Source: Clostridium sp.
GTDB taxonomy: Bacteria > Bacillota > Clostridia > Clostridiales > Clostridiaceae
Direction of reading: 5' to 3'
DNA length: 64,000 nt
Assembly (NCBI RefSeq): GCF_021372645.1
Contig: NZ_JAJFUC010000047.1
Location: forward strand, 1-64,000
The notes below the pieces were generated by a model, which was not told where the DNA came from, searched no databases, and worked only from the letters and a program-made list of their open reading frames with translations. This document shows positions 1 through 8,769 of this stretch, one piece after another; the first letter of the stretch is position 1, and every line of letters begins with the position of its first letter. The position numbers and the translations under genes were made by a program.

Positions 1-22
1 AAAGATTTAGAATAAACTAGCA

Positions 23-139
23 TCTCGTGACGATGGCATAGAGGTAACACTCCTTCCCATTCCGAACAGGACAGTTAAGGTCTATAGCGCCGATGGTACT
101 GCACGGGTGACTGTGTGGCAGAGTAGGACGTTGCGAGGT
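23..139 (+). rRNA. rrf: 5S ribosomal RNA
   Basis: The sequence matches the clostridial 5S rRNA core, including the conserved stretches around GATGGCATAGAGG, CCATTCCGAACAGG and GGCAGAGTAGGACG. The first bases (CTCGTGACG) pair with the last (CGTTGCGAG) to close helix I, which sets the ends to within a few bases. A strong terminator follows, so this is the last gene of an rRNA operon whose 16S and 23S genes lie left of the window. Confidence 0.95.
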
Positions 140-146
140 AATTGAA

Positions 147-200
147 AGAGGTATAATACAAAATGATTTGAACAATCATTTTGTATTATACCTCTTTTTA
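147..200 (+). terminator. Rho-independent terminator of the rRNA operon
   Basis: A long near-perfect inverted repeat (AAGAGGTATAATACAAAATG and its complement, arms of about 22 bp, loop TGAAC) is followed by a T run. It sits 8 bases after the 5S gene and closes the rRNA operon. Confidence 0.93.
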
Positions 201-351
201 TGTTGTGTTTATATAACTATAAATTTTAGAATTTGAAGTGGCGCAAGGAACAAAGAATTTTCATAATAGAGATTTTAATAAATGGTTAAAATTGGATATA
301 TTCATAATTGAACTTCAAACTGGTAAAAAAGAAGATAGGTTAAACAATATG

Positions 352-510
352 TTTTAGCTTCAAATGGAGGAAAAGTATTTACACGGGAAGCTATAATAGA
401 AAGGATTTTTGGCATTGATTTTGAGGTTCAGATAGAGTCGTGGATGTTCATATTAAGAATTTACGTGTAGAGCTCCAAAACATATTGTTACTGTTATAAA
501 AGGGAATTAA
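352..510 (+). pseudogene. Remnant of an OmpR-family response regulator (C-terminal DNA-binding domain)
   Basis: Translation in two frames gives the winged-helix end of an OmpR/PhoB-type regulator: FTREAIIERIFG in one frame, then after a one-base shift near 425 SDRVVDVHIKNLRVELQN, then a shifted IVTVIKG-like tail. No receiver domain and no start codon are present. The order and spacing of these motifs match the C-terminal effector domain of the family, so this is a decayed gene fragment next to the rRNA operon. The region 200-350 shows nothing else recognisable. Confidence 0.7.
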
Positions 511-670
511 ATAATAATGCAGCACTATAGCAGGGCATAATTATTATGAAACTGCCTGCATGATATCAGGTTTTAGGATAAGGATTTAAAATAAAGACAT
601 GCTGAATCCTACATTCATGTATGAATTAATTCTATATGGAAATCCTAAAAATGTAGAAGGAGTGATATTT

Positions 671-811
671 ATGGCTAATAAACATAAAACTACTAAAAAG
701 AAAATGGCTTCACTTGGATTGAAAAAAACTTCAACTGGCGATTATACTTATATAGATCCAGAAGATAAAACAGGATCATATAAACCTGTAAGAAACAAGA
801 GTGATAAGTAA
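671..811 (+). CDS. Small basic protein of unknown function (46 aa)
   Basis: The start at 671 is chosen because it follows GAAGGAGTGATATTT, a good ribosome-binding site; an upstream in-frame ATG at 599 has none. The product is rich in lysine and threonine (MANKHKTTKKKMASLGL at the N-terminus) and ends in charged residues. No signal peptide, membrane segment or cysteine is visible. A terminator follows directly, so it is probably a single-gene transcript. I do not recognise the family; the short length and lysine-rich start could suit a nucleic-acid-binding or spore-associated peptide, but nothing proves this. Confidence 0.6.
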   Translation: MANKHKTTKKKMASLGLKKTSTGDYTYIDPEDKTGSYKPVRNKSDK

Positions 812-818
812 ATAATGA

Positions 819-860
819 ACTGCCTCATATTGAATTTGAAATTCTATTGAGGCAGCTTTA
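819..860 (+). terminator. Terminator after the small basic protein gene
   Basis: The arms ACTGCCTCA and TGAGGCAGC, extended by ATATTGAA/TTCTATT, form a hairpin 8 bases after the stop codon. Only a short T-rich tail (TTTACT) follows. Confidence 0.6.
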
Positions 861-1007
861 CTAATGTATATAATGATTATCTTATATTAATATATAGCAA
901 AATAGCATGGAAATTTTTGATGTTATTTTTAAAAATTTTCATATCCGCATAAAATCTTCATAACTTTTTATTATACTTAATATATGTAGAGGTAAATTAT
1001 AATAAAA

Positions 1008-1037
1008 TAAATTACTGGAACAAAATGCAGTAATTTA
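1008..1037. promoter_or_regulatory. Perfect 10-bp inverted repeat upstream of the metal-binding-domain remnant
   Basis: TAAATTACTG, a 10-base spacer, then CAGTAATTTA form a perfect 10-10-10 dyad ending just before the ribosome-binding site GTGGAGGG. The position suits an operator overlapping the 5' leader or a leader hairpin. Which regulator might bind is not evident. Confidence 0.45.
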
Positions 1038-1049
1038 GTGGAGGGAAAT

Positions 1050-1220
1050 ATGAACATTAAAAGAGAGATTATTAAAGTTTATGACATGACATGTACTTCT
1101 TGTGAAGGAAGAGTAGAAAGAGCACTAAAGAAAGTTTCTGGAGTTATAAATTCAATGGCTAGTTATACTGCTCAGCAAGTAATTGTTTAATATAATAGTG
1201 ATATTTGCACTAAGGAATAG
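1050..1220 (+). pseudogene. Truncated heavy-metal-associated (HMA) domain gene
   Basis: A good ribosome-binding site (GGAGGG) precedes an ATG at 1050. The reading frame gives an HMA domain start: VYDMTCTSCEGRVERALKK with the MxCxxC metal site, then a typical GVIN segment. An in-frame TAA falls at 1188-1190, after QQVIV. The next codons in the same frame (YNSDICTKE) look like the normal continuation before a second stop at 1218. The domain is therefore cut short before its last strand, and any downstream membrane part is gone. A 46-residue peptide that keeps both metal-binding cysteines could still be made. The stretch 1221-1430 holds no recognisable gene. Confidence 0.65.
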
Positions 1221-1437
1221 TTCCTTTAATGCTAGTATTAATACATTAACACAAAATTTTTCGGGAAATGGAGCACAATGAGTTAAAGATGTGGTCAGGG
1301 ATTAGATCTGATTATATTACAGCAAGAAGAGTGAAATAATAAAGAGGCAAATACCACATTAATGAATTTGTGATATATAATATAATAGTAATTACCCTCA
1401 GTAAATTACAACAAGGGTAAATGGAAGGAGAGATACA

Positions 1438-2844
1438 ATGTACAGAAAACAAATTGAAGATTATTTTGCTATTCACAAAGATGAAATGTTAAATGATATA
1501 TGTAGCATTATTAAAATAAAAAGTGATAGAGAAAAAGCAATACCTGGAATGCCTTTTGGAGAAGGACCGGCTAAAGCGCTAGAATTAGCATTAAATTTAG
1601 CACAAGAGATGGGATTTAAAACTAAGAATTATGATAATTATGTTGGAACTATTGATTTAAATGGAAATGAAAAAGGTTTAGATATTCTTGCTCATTTAGA
1701 TGTAGTACCAGTTAGTGATGACTGGAAGGTTACAAAGCCTTTTGAACCTATTATAAAAGATGGAAAATTATATGGTAGAGGAAGTGCAGATGATAAGGGA
1801 CCGGCAATTGTAGCCTTGTATGCCTTAAAAGCAGTTAAAGATTTAAATATACCACTTAGTAAAAACGCTAGACTTATTTTGGGGACAGATGAAGAGTGTG
1901 GTAGCGAAGACATTGATTATTATTATAAAATTGAAAAAGAAGCACCTATGACTTTTTCACCAGATGCTGAGTTCCCAGTTATAAATATTGAAAAAGGTCG
2001 TTTAGCTAGCAAATTTGAAGCACAGTTTGAAGAAGATGTTACTCTTCCTAGAATAGTATGTGTACAAAGTGGAGTTAAGGCTAATGTTGTTCCAGACAAA
2101 GCTAATGCTACAGTTGAAGGTTTTAATAAAGATGAAATTAAAAAATACTTAGAATCTACTGAACAGAAAACGGGAATAAAATTCACAGTACATGAAGAAG
2201 CTAATGGAAAGTTAATTATTTCTGCAAAAGGAAGTGGGGCGCATGCATCTACCCCTGATAATGGTAATAATGCATTAACTGGAATGTTAGAATTACTTAA
2301 AGATGTTCCATTTGCAAAGAGTGAAGGTTTTTATAGATTATGTGAAGTACAAAAATTATTTCCTCATGGTGATTTTAATGGTGAAGCTAGCCGTGTTAAA
2401 ATGAGTGATGAAATATCAGGGGAATTAACTATTACATTAAATATTTTTGAATATACTACTAAAGGCTTTAGTGGTGTATTTGATTGTAGAGCCCCAATTT
2501 GCGCTACAAATGAAAATTTACGTGATGTTTTAAGAGATACTATGAAAAAAGAAAATATTAGTCTTTCTTATGATGATTTAGTTGAAGCACATCATGTAAG
2601 TGAAGATTCTGATTTTGTACGTACACTTTTAAAATGTTATGAAGAATATAGCGGTAAAAAAGGAGAATGTCTTGCTATTGGTGGGGGGACATATGTGCAT
2701 CATCTTAAAAATGGTGTGGCATTTGGCTGTACAATGCTAGGGACTGAGAATAATATGCATGGAAATGATGAGTTTGCCAATATAGATGAATTAATACTAA
2801 GTGCTAAAATATTTACTCAAGCAATAATTGATTTATGTAAATAA
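1438..2844 (+). CDS. pepV: M20-family dipeptidase (PepV-like, Xaa-His dipeptidase type)
   Basis: A cytoplasmic zinc metallopeptidase of 468 residues, the usual length for PepV, which cleaves dipeptides in amino-acid salvage. The first zinc ligand lies in HLDVVP (about residues 86-91). The bridging aspartate is in GRGSADDKGP (about 114-123), the general-base glutamate in GTDEECGSED, further ligands in FSPDAEFPV, and the last histidine in MHGNDEF near the C-terminus. GAHASTPDNG belongs to the lid/dimerisation domain. The start has a strong site (GGAGAGATACAATG). It appears to be transcribed alone: remnants lie upstream and a hairpin downstream. Confidence 0.92.
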   Translation: MYRKQIEDYFAIHKDEMLNDICSIIKIKSDREKAIPGMPFGEGPAKALELALNLAQEMGFKTKNYDNYVGTIDLNGNEKGLDILAHLDVVPVSDDWKVTKPFEPIIKDGKLYGRGSADDKGPAIVALYALKAVKDLNIPLSKNARLILGTDEECGSEDIDYYYKIEKEAPMTFSPDAEFPVINIEKGRLASKFEAQFEEDVTLPRIVCVQSGVKANVVPDKANATVEGFNKDEIKKYLESTEQKTGIKFTVHEEANGKLIISAKGSGAHASTPDNGNNALTGMLELLKDVPFAKSEGFYRLCEVQKLFPHGDFNGEASRVKMSDEISGELTITLNIFEYTTKGFSGVFDCRAPICATNENLRDVLRDTMKKENISLSYDDLVEAHHVSEDSDFVRTLLKCYEEYSGKKGECLAIGGGTYVHHLKNGVAFGCTMLGTENNMHGNDEFANIDELILSAKIFTQAIIDLCK

Positions 2845-2864
2845 TATAATAAAAATTACCCTGG

Positions 2865-2908
2865 AGCTAAATTGCCATATGAAAATTTAATTGTAGGGCA
2901 ATTTAGCT
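2865..2908 (+). terminator. Hairpin after pepV
   Basis: AGCTAAATTGCC and GGCAATTTAGCT form a perfect 12-bp stem with a 20-base loop, starting 20 bases after the stop. No real T tract follows, so termination is plausible but not certain. Confidence 0.5.
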
Positions 2909-3040
2909 AATAAAAATGACTTTAAATAAGATAAAATAGTAAATTAGTTTTTGATTTTTTTATGAAGAATTACCCATTAAAATGGTACATTTCTCCTTGC
3001 ATATGAATATCATGGTATTTGAAAGGAGATGGTTAGAAAA

Positions 3041-3400
3041 ATGGATTTAGAAGGAAATGATTATTACAGAGATGTACAGTCTTTATATGATGAATGCAAA
3101 AGATGCCTGTACTATCATACTACTTTAACAATGACAGATGGAAGTACATTTGATGGAATTATTGAAAATGTTGACCCAGATCGAATTATCGTGTTAGTTG
3201 GTGAGGATGTAATGGAGCAAGATGGTGAAGATCAATCTGATGAACAACGACAATATCATGGTCGTCCTCGTCGTAGAAGAAGATTCAGAAGATTTAGACG
3301 TAGAGCTTTTCCACTTGCTAGTTTAGCTGCATTATCATTATTACCTTACCCTTACATTTATCAACCACCGTATCCTTATAATCCTTACTATAATTATTAG
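3041..3400 (+). CDS. Small protein with Sm-like N-terminal segment, Arg-rich linker and Tyr/Pro-rich tail
   Basis: The start at 3041 is preferred because an ATG at 3029 overlaps the Shine-Dalgarno sequence AAAGGAG (3022-3028) itself. The product has 119 residues in three parts. The first, around residues 25-60, has the alternating pattern TLTMTDGSTFDGIIENVD...IIVLVGED, which resembles a short Sm/Hfq-like beta domain. A block of about 20 residues dominated by arginine follows. The tail is built of leucine/alanine and then PY repeats (PYPYIYQPP, PYPYNPYYNY). Arg-rich plus Tyr/Pro-rich ends are common in clostridial spore-coat-type proteins. No family name is certain; a structural or nucleic-acid-binding role is inference. 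A terminator follows. Confidence 0.6.
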   Translation: MDLEGNDYYRDVQSLYDECKRCLYYHTTLTMTDGSTFDGIIENVDPDRIIVLVGEDVMEQDGEDQSDEQRQYHGRPRRRRRFRRFRRRAFPLASLAALSLLPYPYIYQPPYPYNPYYNY

Positions 3401-3489
3401 TAAGGAGTATGGAATAAATAGAGATACAGCAGTATTGTTGGTTCTTTTATAATTCAATGGATTATGGTTTTTATGATAGCTAAAACAAT

Positions 3490-3525
3490 TTTGAGTAACT
3501 TTGAGAAAGGTTACTCAATTTTTAT
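3490..3525 (+). terminator. Terminator after the Sm-like protein gene
   Basis: TTGAGTAAC and GTTACTCAA form a 9-bp stem around a short purine-rich loop, followed by TTTTTAT. It separates this gene from the cobalamin block. Confidence 0.85.
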
Positions 3526-3648
3526 ATTTAGCTATTTTAAACATTATATATATTTATTAAGTAGCAAAATGGTATAATATAAAACTAGATGTGATACATA
3601 TTAAACAATATTCAAGAGATAAACAATAAAGAGAAAGGTGGATTTTAA

Positions 3649-4371
3649 ATGGGGAAATTAAGAGTTATAGGAATAGGTCCTGGAAGTATCGAAAATATGA
3701 GTTTAAGAGCTTTAAAAGCAATTGAAGATAGTGATGTTATTGTGGGATACAATAAGTATATAGATATGATAAAAGAGTTAGTTAAAGATAAAGAATTATA
3801 CTCAACAGGAATGAAAGGTGAAGAAGCTAGATGCAAGGAAGCCTTAAGTTTATGTAAAGATAAAAATGTAGCATTAATAAGTACTGGAGATGCTGGGATT
3901 TATGGAATGGCTGGATTAATTCTTGAACTTAGAGAAAATGAAGAGGTTGAAATAATCCCAGGAATAACTGCAAGTAGTGCAGCCGGTTCAGTAATTGGTG
4001 CCCCACTTATGCACGACAACTGTAATATTAGCTTAAGTGATCTTATGACACCTTACGAGGACATAAAAAAGAGAGTGAAATTAGCTGCAGAAGGAGATTT
4101 TATAATATCTTTATATAATCCTAAAAGCATAGGGAGATCAGAATACTTAAGAGAATGTATTGATATAATAAAAGAATTTAGACAAGATTCTACTCCAGTA
4201 GCAGTGGTAAGACATGCACTTAGAGAAGGACAAAGCTACAAACTGTTTACAATTAAAGATTTTGATACTGAAATAGTAGATATGATGTCAATCGTAATAG
4301 TAGGAAACTCAAAGAGTTATTATAAAGATGGAAAATTTATAACTCCTAGAGGCTATGAAAATAAGAGATAA
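3649..4371 (+). CDS. cobJ: Precorrin-3B C17-methyltransferase (anaerobic type, cobalt-factor III methyltransferase)
   Basis: An S-adenosylmethionine-dependent methyltransferase that methylates C17 and drives ring contraction in corrin synthesis (CobJ/CbiH). The 240 residues match the usual length. Tetrapyrrole-methyltransferase motifs are clear: GIGPGS near residue 7, STGDAGIYGM around 80, and IIPGITASSAA around 103. Later segments LYNPKS and VRHALREGQS are CobJ-type. The ribosome-binding site is AAAGGTGG. It opens the cobalamin block and is followed after 57 bases by cobK; it stands apart from the other ring-methylation genes, which are not in this window. Confidence 0.93.
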   Translation: MGKLRVIGIGPGSIENMSLRALKAIEDSDVIVGYNKYIDMIKELVKDKELYSTGMKGEEARCKEALSLCKDKNVALISTGDAGIYGMAGLILELRENEEVEIIPGITASSAAGSVIGAPLMHDNCNISLSDLMTPYEDIKKRVKLAAEGDFIISLYNPKSIGRSEYLRECIDIIKEFRQDSTPVAVVRHALREGQSYKLFTIKDFDTEIVDMMSIVIVGNSKSYYKDGKFITPRGYENKR

Positions 4372-4428
4372 AAGTAATAGGGAATTTCTAGAAAGTTATT
4401 TTTTAGATGATTTAGAATTGGAGAAAAA

Positions 4429-5190
4429 ATGATTGGATTTATTTTAGGAACTTCAGAAGGAAGAAAAATTGTATCTTTAATAAATAAATATACAGATGAA
4501 ATTGCAGTTACAACAGCCACAACTTATGGTGGTGAGATACTTAAAGAATTTAATATAAAGGTTTTAAATACAAAGCCTTTAAATAAGGAAGAAATGCTAA
4601 ATTGGATAAAAGTGAATGGAATTAATGTTTTAGTTGATGCTTCACATCCTTATGCGCAGGAAGTCACTAAAACTGCTTTAGAATGTGTAAATGACCTTGA
4701 AATTCAATATGTGAGATATGAAAGACAAGGAGCATTAGAAAATATTGATGGTGAAGATATAGTAAGAGTTAAAAGTTATGATGAAGCTATTGATATTATA
4801 AAAAGAATAGAAGGAAATGTTTTAAATACAACAGGTGGGAATAATGTTTCTAAGTTTTTAAATTTGGATTTTAAATATAGAATTATACATAGGATTTTGC
4901 CATCACCTAAAGTTTTAACAAAGATAGTAGGATCAGGGATTAACATTAAAGATATTATTGCACTTCAAGGGCCAATATCTTATGAACTTGAAAAAGCTTT
5001 TATAAACCAATATGATGTTAAAGCAATTTTAACTAAGGATAGTGGAATTGAGGGTGGAGTATTAGAAAAACTTAAAGCAGTGCGTAAATGTAAAATAAAA
5101 TTAATAGTAATAGAAAAGCCAAAGTTTAATTATGACTTAGCATTTAATGATGAGGAAAGTTTAGTAGAATTTTTAATAAAAAGAATATAA
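4429..5190 (+). CDS. cobK: Precorrin-6A (cobalt-precorrin-6A) reductase
   Basis: An NAD(P)H-dependent reductase of the corrin macrocycle (CobK/CbiJ family), 253 residues. Recognisable family segments are ILGTSEGRKI at the N-terminus, VDASHPYAQEVT around residues 64-75, TTGGNN, the central RILPSP, LQGPIS, and LTKDSG near residue 205. It lies 57 bases after cobJ and ends at a terminator, so cobJ and cobK probably form a two-gene transcript. Confidence 0.92.
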   Translation: MIGFILGTSEGRKIVSLINKYTDEIAVTTATTYGGEILKEFNIKVLNTKPLNKEEMLNWIKVNGINVLVDASHPYAQEVTKTALECVNDLEIQYVRYERQGALENIDGEDIVRVKSYDEAIDIIKRIEGNVLNTTGGNNVSKFLNLDFKYRIIHRILPSPKVLTKIVGSGINIKDIIALQGPISYELEKAFINQYDVKAILTKDSGIEGGVLEKLKAVRKCKIKLIVIEKPKFNYDLAFNDEESLVEFLIKRI

Positions 5191-5217
5191 ATATTAATAA
5201 GTTTAATAAATAATCCA

Positions 5218-5272
5218 GAAGAGAAACTTGTCCCTGAATTAGGAAGGGAAAGGTTTCTCTTAATTTTTTTAT
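5218..5272 (+). terminator. Terminator after cobK
   Basis: A two-part stem (GAAGAGAAAC/GTTTCTCTT, with inner TCCCT/AGGGA) is followed by AATTTTTTT. It ends the cobJ-cobK unit and implies a separate promoter for the cobT-led operon. Confidence 0.88.
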
Positions 5273-5559
5273 TTATTTAATATTAAAATTATAAATAGCA
5301 TATATATAGGTTGTAATATATATTAGGAATATTCAAGAAAATAGCTTACTGTTAACCGTTTTCATCAAGATTATTTTTTATAATATATATTAAAAACTTT
5401 AGTATGATCATTTTAGAACATTTTTATATGGTCATAACTTATCTAATTATGTTATATTTAACAAAAAGGATATTATAGATAATGTGTACATGTTTTGTTA
5501 TTAACGCAAATCAAGTTGTTATTTGGAATGAATTTTGATAATATTCAAGGAGTGGCGTT

Positions 5560-5673
5560 GACAATTACAAAATAGCATATAAGATGTTATCTGAAAAAGA
5601 TAAAGCTTTTAGTTTTAAATATGAATTTGATGTACTACTTAATACTAAACAACATGGTGGAGATTATCATTAA
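5560..5673 (+). pseudogene. Possible gene-end remnant between cobK and cobT
   Basis: This frame stays open for 37 codons (DNYKIAYKMLSEKDKAFSF...) and ends at TAA 5671-5673. Its composition is coding-like, but it has no start codon with a ribosome-binding site apart from an internal ATG at 5584. I do not recognise the family. The rest of 5273-5724 is AT-rich; no cobalamin riboswitch was recognised there. Confidence 0.3.
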
Positions 5674-5724
5674 GTGTTTTTTTTATTAGGAGAGAAAAAG
5701 TTAAATAATTGGGGGATACATAAA

Positions 5725-6816
5725 ATGAATACTAATTTGGAGCAATTAAACAATATTATAAATGCAATAGACGATGTAAATAAAGAAATAATAAAACAGG
5801 CAGATAAAAGAATGATTTCACTTGCAAAGCCCTTAAAGAGTTTAGGGAAATTAGAAGAAATAGCAATAAAACTTTCTGGAATTACAGGTAAGGTAAAGAA
5901 TCAAATTAATAAAAAAATGGTTATTATAATGTGCTCGGATAATGGTGTTGTTGAAGAAGGCGTTGCATCAGCACCGCAATCTGTAACCTTAGCTCAAACA
6001 ATCAATTTTACTAAGGGATTAACAGGTGTTGCAGTTCTTGCAAAAGCAAATAATACAGAGCTTATGGTTGTTGATGTTGGAATTAACTGTAATTTTAATT
6101 ATCCAGATGTAATTAATAAAAAGATAAGAAAATCTACTTATAATATTGCTAAAGGACCTGCTATGAGTTATGAAGAAGCTATAAAAGCAATGTTAATTGG
6201 ATTTGAATGTGTAAAAAATGCAAAAGAATTAGGCTATGAAATTCTTGGTGTTGGAGAAATGGGAATAGGAAATACTTCAACAAGCAGTGCAGTTTTATCA
6301 GCTTTAACAGATATTAAAGTGGAATATGTAGTGGGTCGAGGTGGTGGAATTACAGACGAAACTTTTGAATGGAAAAAAGAGGTTATTAAGAAAGCTATAG
6401 AAATAAACAAGCCAATTAAAGAAGATCCAATAGATGTAGTGTCTAAAGTTGGAGGATTTGATATAGCAGCTATGGCAGGCGTATTTTTAGGTGCTGCTTA
6501 TTATAAAATTCCAGTTGTTATAGATGGTTTTATATCAGTAGTTGCAGCACTTGTTGCTTTTAGACTAAATCCTAAAACTAGAGAGTATATGTTTACTTCC
6601 CATGGTTCAAGAGAACTCGGATTTAAAGTGGCGATGAAAGAACTAAACTTAAGCCCAATATTGAATTTAGATATGGCCCTTGGAGAAGGAAGTGGATGTC
6701 CATTAGCATTTTCAATAATTGATTCAGCATGTGCAGTAATGAATAATATGGCAACTTTTGAAGAAGCAGAAATTAATGATAGCTATTTAGATGAACTTAA
6801 AGCAATGGACAATTAA
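5725..6816 (+). CDS. cobT: Nicotinate-nucleotide--dimethylbenzimidazole phosphoribosyltransferase
   Basis: Activates the lower-ligand base (dimethylbenzimidazole or another benzimidazole or purine) as alpha-ribazole phosphate for nucleotide-loop assembly. The start at 5725 follows GGGGGATACATAAA; an upstream in-frame start would add 17 unlikely residues. The 363-residue length is normal. Family motifs are CSDNGVVEEGVASAP (about residues 70-84), GEMGIGNTSTSSAV, the glycine-rich GRGGGITDE, GGFDIAAMAG, and the catalytic-region glutamate in MALGEGSGCP near the C-terminus. It is the first gene of a long same-strand operon running to cobQ. Confidence 0.95.
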   Translation: MNTNLEQLNNIINAIDDVNKEIIKQADKRMISLAKPLKSLGKLEEIAIKLSGITGKVKNQINKKMVIIMCSDNGVVEEGVASAPQSVTLAQTINFTKGLTGVAVLAKANNTELMVVDVGINCNFNYPDVINKKIRKSTYNIAKGPAMSYEEAIKAMLIGFECVKNAKELGYEILGVGEMGIGNTSTSSAVLSALTDIKVEYVVGRGGGITDETFEWKKEVIKKAIEINKPIKEDPIDVVSKVGGFDIAAMAGVFLGAAYYKIPVVIDGFISVVAALVAFRLNPKTREYMFTSHGSRELGFKVAMKELNLSPILNLDMALGEGSGCPLAFSIIDSACAVMNNMATFEEAEINDSYLDELKAMDN

Positions 6817-6914
6817 TTTAACAAAAGGAATGCAAGAATAATTACTAAAGGAAATATTCGTAGTATTTTTAATGAAAATTTAGTGGAAAAATTCTTAAAG
6901 AAAGGAAGTAAGTT

Positions 6915-7445
6915 ATGGAATTAGGTCTTATTCATATTTATTGTGGAGATGGAAAAGGAAAGACTACAGCTTCTATGGGACTTGGAATGAGAGCTGTAGG
7001 TAGAGGCAAGAAAGTTTTATTAACTCAATTTTTAAAAGACAATGAAACTGGTGAATTAAATTCTATTGAAAAACTTAGACCAAACTTTGAAATTTTTAAA
7101 GGAATTCCAGTAAATAAGTTTTTCAAATTTATGAGCACTGAAGAACAAATATTGACTAAGAATGAACATGCAAATAGATTTAGAAAAGTTACCCAAAAAG
7201 CTGTAGATGAAAACTTTGATTTACTTATATTAGATGAAATAATAGCGTCAACTAATTTAGATTTAATTTCATTATATGAAGTTGTAAAATTTCTTAAAAA
7301 TAAGCCAGAGGGATTAGAAGTTATATTAACTGGAAGAAATCCTGATGAGAAGTTAGTTGAGCTTGCAGATTATGTTTCTGAAATTAAGGCTGTAAAACAT
7401 CCATATGAAAAAGGCATAAATTCAAGAATAGGTATAGAAAAGTAA
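6915..7445 (+). CDS. cobO: Corrinoid adenosyltransferase (CobO/BtuR family)
   Basis: Transfers the adenosyl group of ATP to the cobalt of reduced corrinoids, forming the upper ligand. The 176-residue protein has the atypical P-loop of the family, CGDGKGKTTASMGLG (residues 10-24), then GKKVLLTQFLKD, and the Walker B-like LLILDEI (about 103-109) with the conserved family end LTGRNPDEKLVELADYVSE. The ribosome-binding site GAAAGGAAG is good. cobU starts 10 bases after its stop, so the two are probably co-translated. Confidence 0.93.
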   Translation: MELGLIHIYCGDGKGKTTASMGLGMRAVGRGKKVLLTQFLKDNETGELNSIEKLRPNFEIFKGIPVNKFFKFMSTEEQILTKNEHANRFRKVTQKAVDENFDLLILDEIIASTNLDLISLYEVVKFLKNKPEGLEVILTGRNPDEKLVELADYVSEIKAVKHPYEKGINSRIGIEK

Positions 7446-7455
7446 GGGATATTCA

Positions 7456-7977
7456 ATGAATTATTTAATAATTGGAGGCTCTAAAAGTGGTAAATCTGAA
7501 GCTTCTGAGAAAATAGCGTTAACTTTAAACAAAGACAAAGTCATATACATTGCTACCATGAAGCCATATGATAAAGAAGATGAAGAAAGAATAAAGAAGC
7601 ATATACAAAATAGAGTAGGATTAAATTTTATAACTTTAGAGGTGCAAAGAAATCTTCATGAAATAGTTAATAATATTAAATATAATGATACAGTATTAAT
7701 AGATAGTATTACATCACTTTTGACTAATGAAATGTTTATAGAAAATAAAATTATAGAAAATCCTTCAGTAAATATAGTAAATGGACTAAAAAAAATTATG
7801 ATAAAAGCTAAAAATACTGTGATTGTAAGTGATTATATATTCAATGATGCTATAAAATATGATGAAGTAACTGAAACTTTCAAAAAGGAACTAGCTATTA
7901 TAAATAAAGAATTATCAAAGATTTCTGATAATGTTATGGAATGCAGCTTTGGCAATATAAGATATATTAAATTATGA
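7456..7977 (+). CDS. cobU: Bifunctional adenosylcobinamide kinase/guanylyltransferase
   Basis: Phosphorylates adenosylcobinamide and then forms its GDP derivative, the acceptor for CobS. The protein (173 residues) has the P-loop IIGGSKSGKSEASE at residues 4-17 and IATMKPYDKEDEERIKKH with the CobU histidine (GMP-accepting residue) in the segment after ATM. VLIDSITSLLTNEM forms the Walker B-type strand. It is packed between cobO (10 bases upstream) and cobS (15 bases downstream). Confidence 0.9.
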   Translation: MNYLIIGGSKSGKSEASEKIALTLNKDKVIYIATMKPYDKEDEERIKKHIQNRVGLNFITLEVQRNLHEIVNNIKYNDTVLIDSITSLLTNEMFIENKIIENPSVNIVNGLKKIMIKAKNTVIVSDYIFNDAIKYDEVTETFKKELAIINKELSKISDNVMECSFGNIRYIKL

Positions 7978-7992
7978 GGAGAAAACTATTTT

Positions 7993-8751
7993 ATGAAGAA
8001 ATTATACAAAGGATTTATAATGGCACTAAGTATGTTTACTGTACTTCCAACACCATATATTGAATGGGATGATGAGGGTGTTAAAAATATGATGAAATTT
8101 TATCCAACTATAGGGTTGATAGTTGGAGTTATATGGATCATAGTATATTATTTAATTAGCATTTTAAATATCTCAATTATTTTAAAAAGTGTAGTTAGTA
8201 TGATAGTGCCATTTTGCATTACGGGAATGCTACATTTAGATGGTTTTATGGATGTTTGTGATGCAATTCTCTCAAGAAGAGATAAAGAAGAAAAACTTAG
8301 AATATTAAAAGACTCTACAACAGGAGCATTTGCAGTAATATCACTACTAATTTTATTTTTTTTGCAATTTGGAGGTATATATTCTGTTTTAGAAAAAAAT
8401 ATTCCCTTTTACACAATTATATTAATTCCAATAGTAAGTAGAAGTGTTGTAGCATATTTTCTCTTAAGTAGAACCACAATAAAAGAAAGTACTCTTGGAA
8501 CTTATTTTAAAAAAGGAACCAATATTCATGATAAAATTATTATGATAGTTTCATTAATATTAATGATTATAATTTCATTTGCGTTGTTAAGTTTTTATGG
8601 GATATTGTTAATTTTATTAATAATCTTAGGAATTACATGGGCCGTAGAAAAATGCAAAAAAGAATTTGGTGGAATATCAGGCGATGTTGCTGGATTTGCT
8701 TTAGTTGTAGGTGAGGTAATAGGAATATTAACTTTAGGCATAATCTCATGA
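7993..8751 (+). CDS. cobS: Adenosylcobinamide-GDP ribazoletransferase (cobalamin synthase)
   Basis: Integral-membrane enzyme joining adenosylcobinamide-GDP and alpha-ribazole (phosphate), the last assembly step. At 252 residues it is the usual size. The diagnostic motif [25 protein letters not shown] lies around residues 78-100 with the metal-binding aspartates, followed by [11 protein letters not shown]. About six hydrophobic segments are seen, and [16 protein letters not shown] near the end is also typical. The start follows TGAGGAGAAAAC. Confidence 0.93.
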   Translation: MKKLYKGFIMALSMFTVLPTPYIEWDDEGVKNMMKFYPTIGLIVGVIWIIVYYLISILNISIILKSVVSMIVPFCITGMLHLDGFMDVCDAILSRRDKEEKLRILKDSTTGAFAVISLLILFFLQFGGIYSVLEKNIPFYTIILIPIVSRSVVAYFLLSRTTIKESTLGTYFKKGTNIHDKIIMIVSLILMIIISFALLSFYGILLILLIILGITWAVEKCKKEFGGISGDVAGFALVVGEVIGILTLGIIS

Positions 8752-8769
8752 TTTTAGAGGTGATAATTA

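Noticed and set aside
3029..3040. ATG at 3029 as start of the Sm-like protein
   Set aside because: The codon overlaps the only Shine-Dalgarno sequence; the ATG at 3041 has proper spacing.
3530..3648. Cobalamin riboswitch upstream of cobJ
   Set aside because: The gap is about 110 bases of AT-rich sequence without the conserved B12-box-type motif; too short for the full aptamer.
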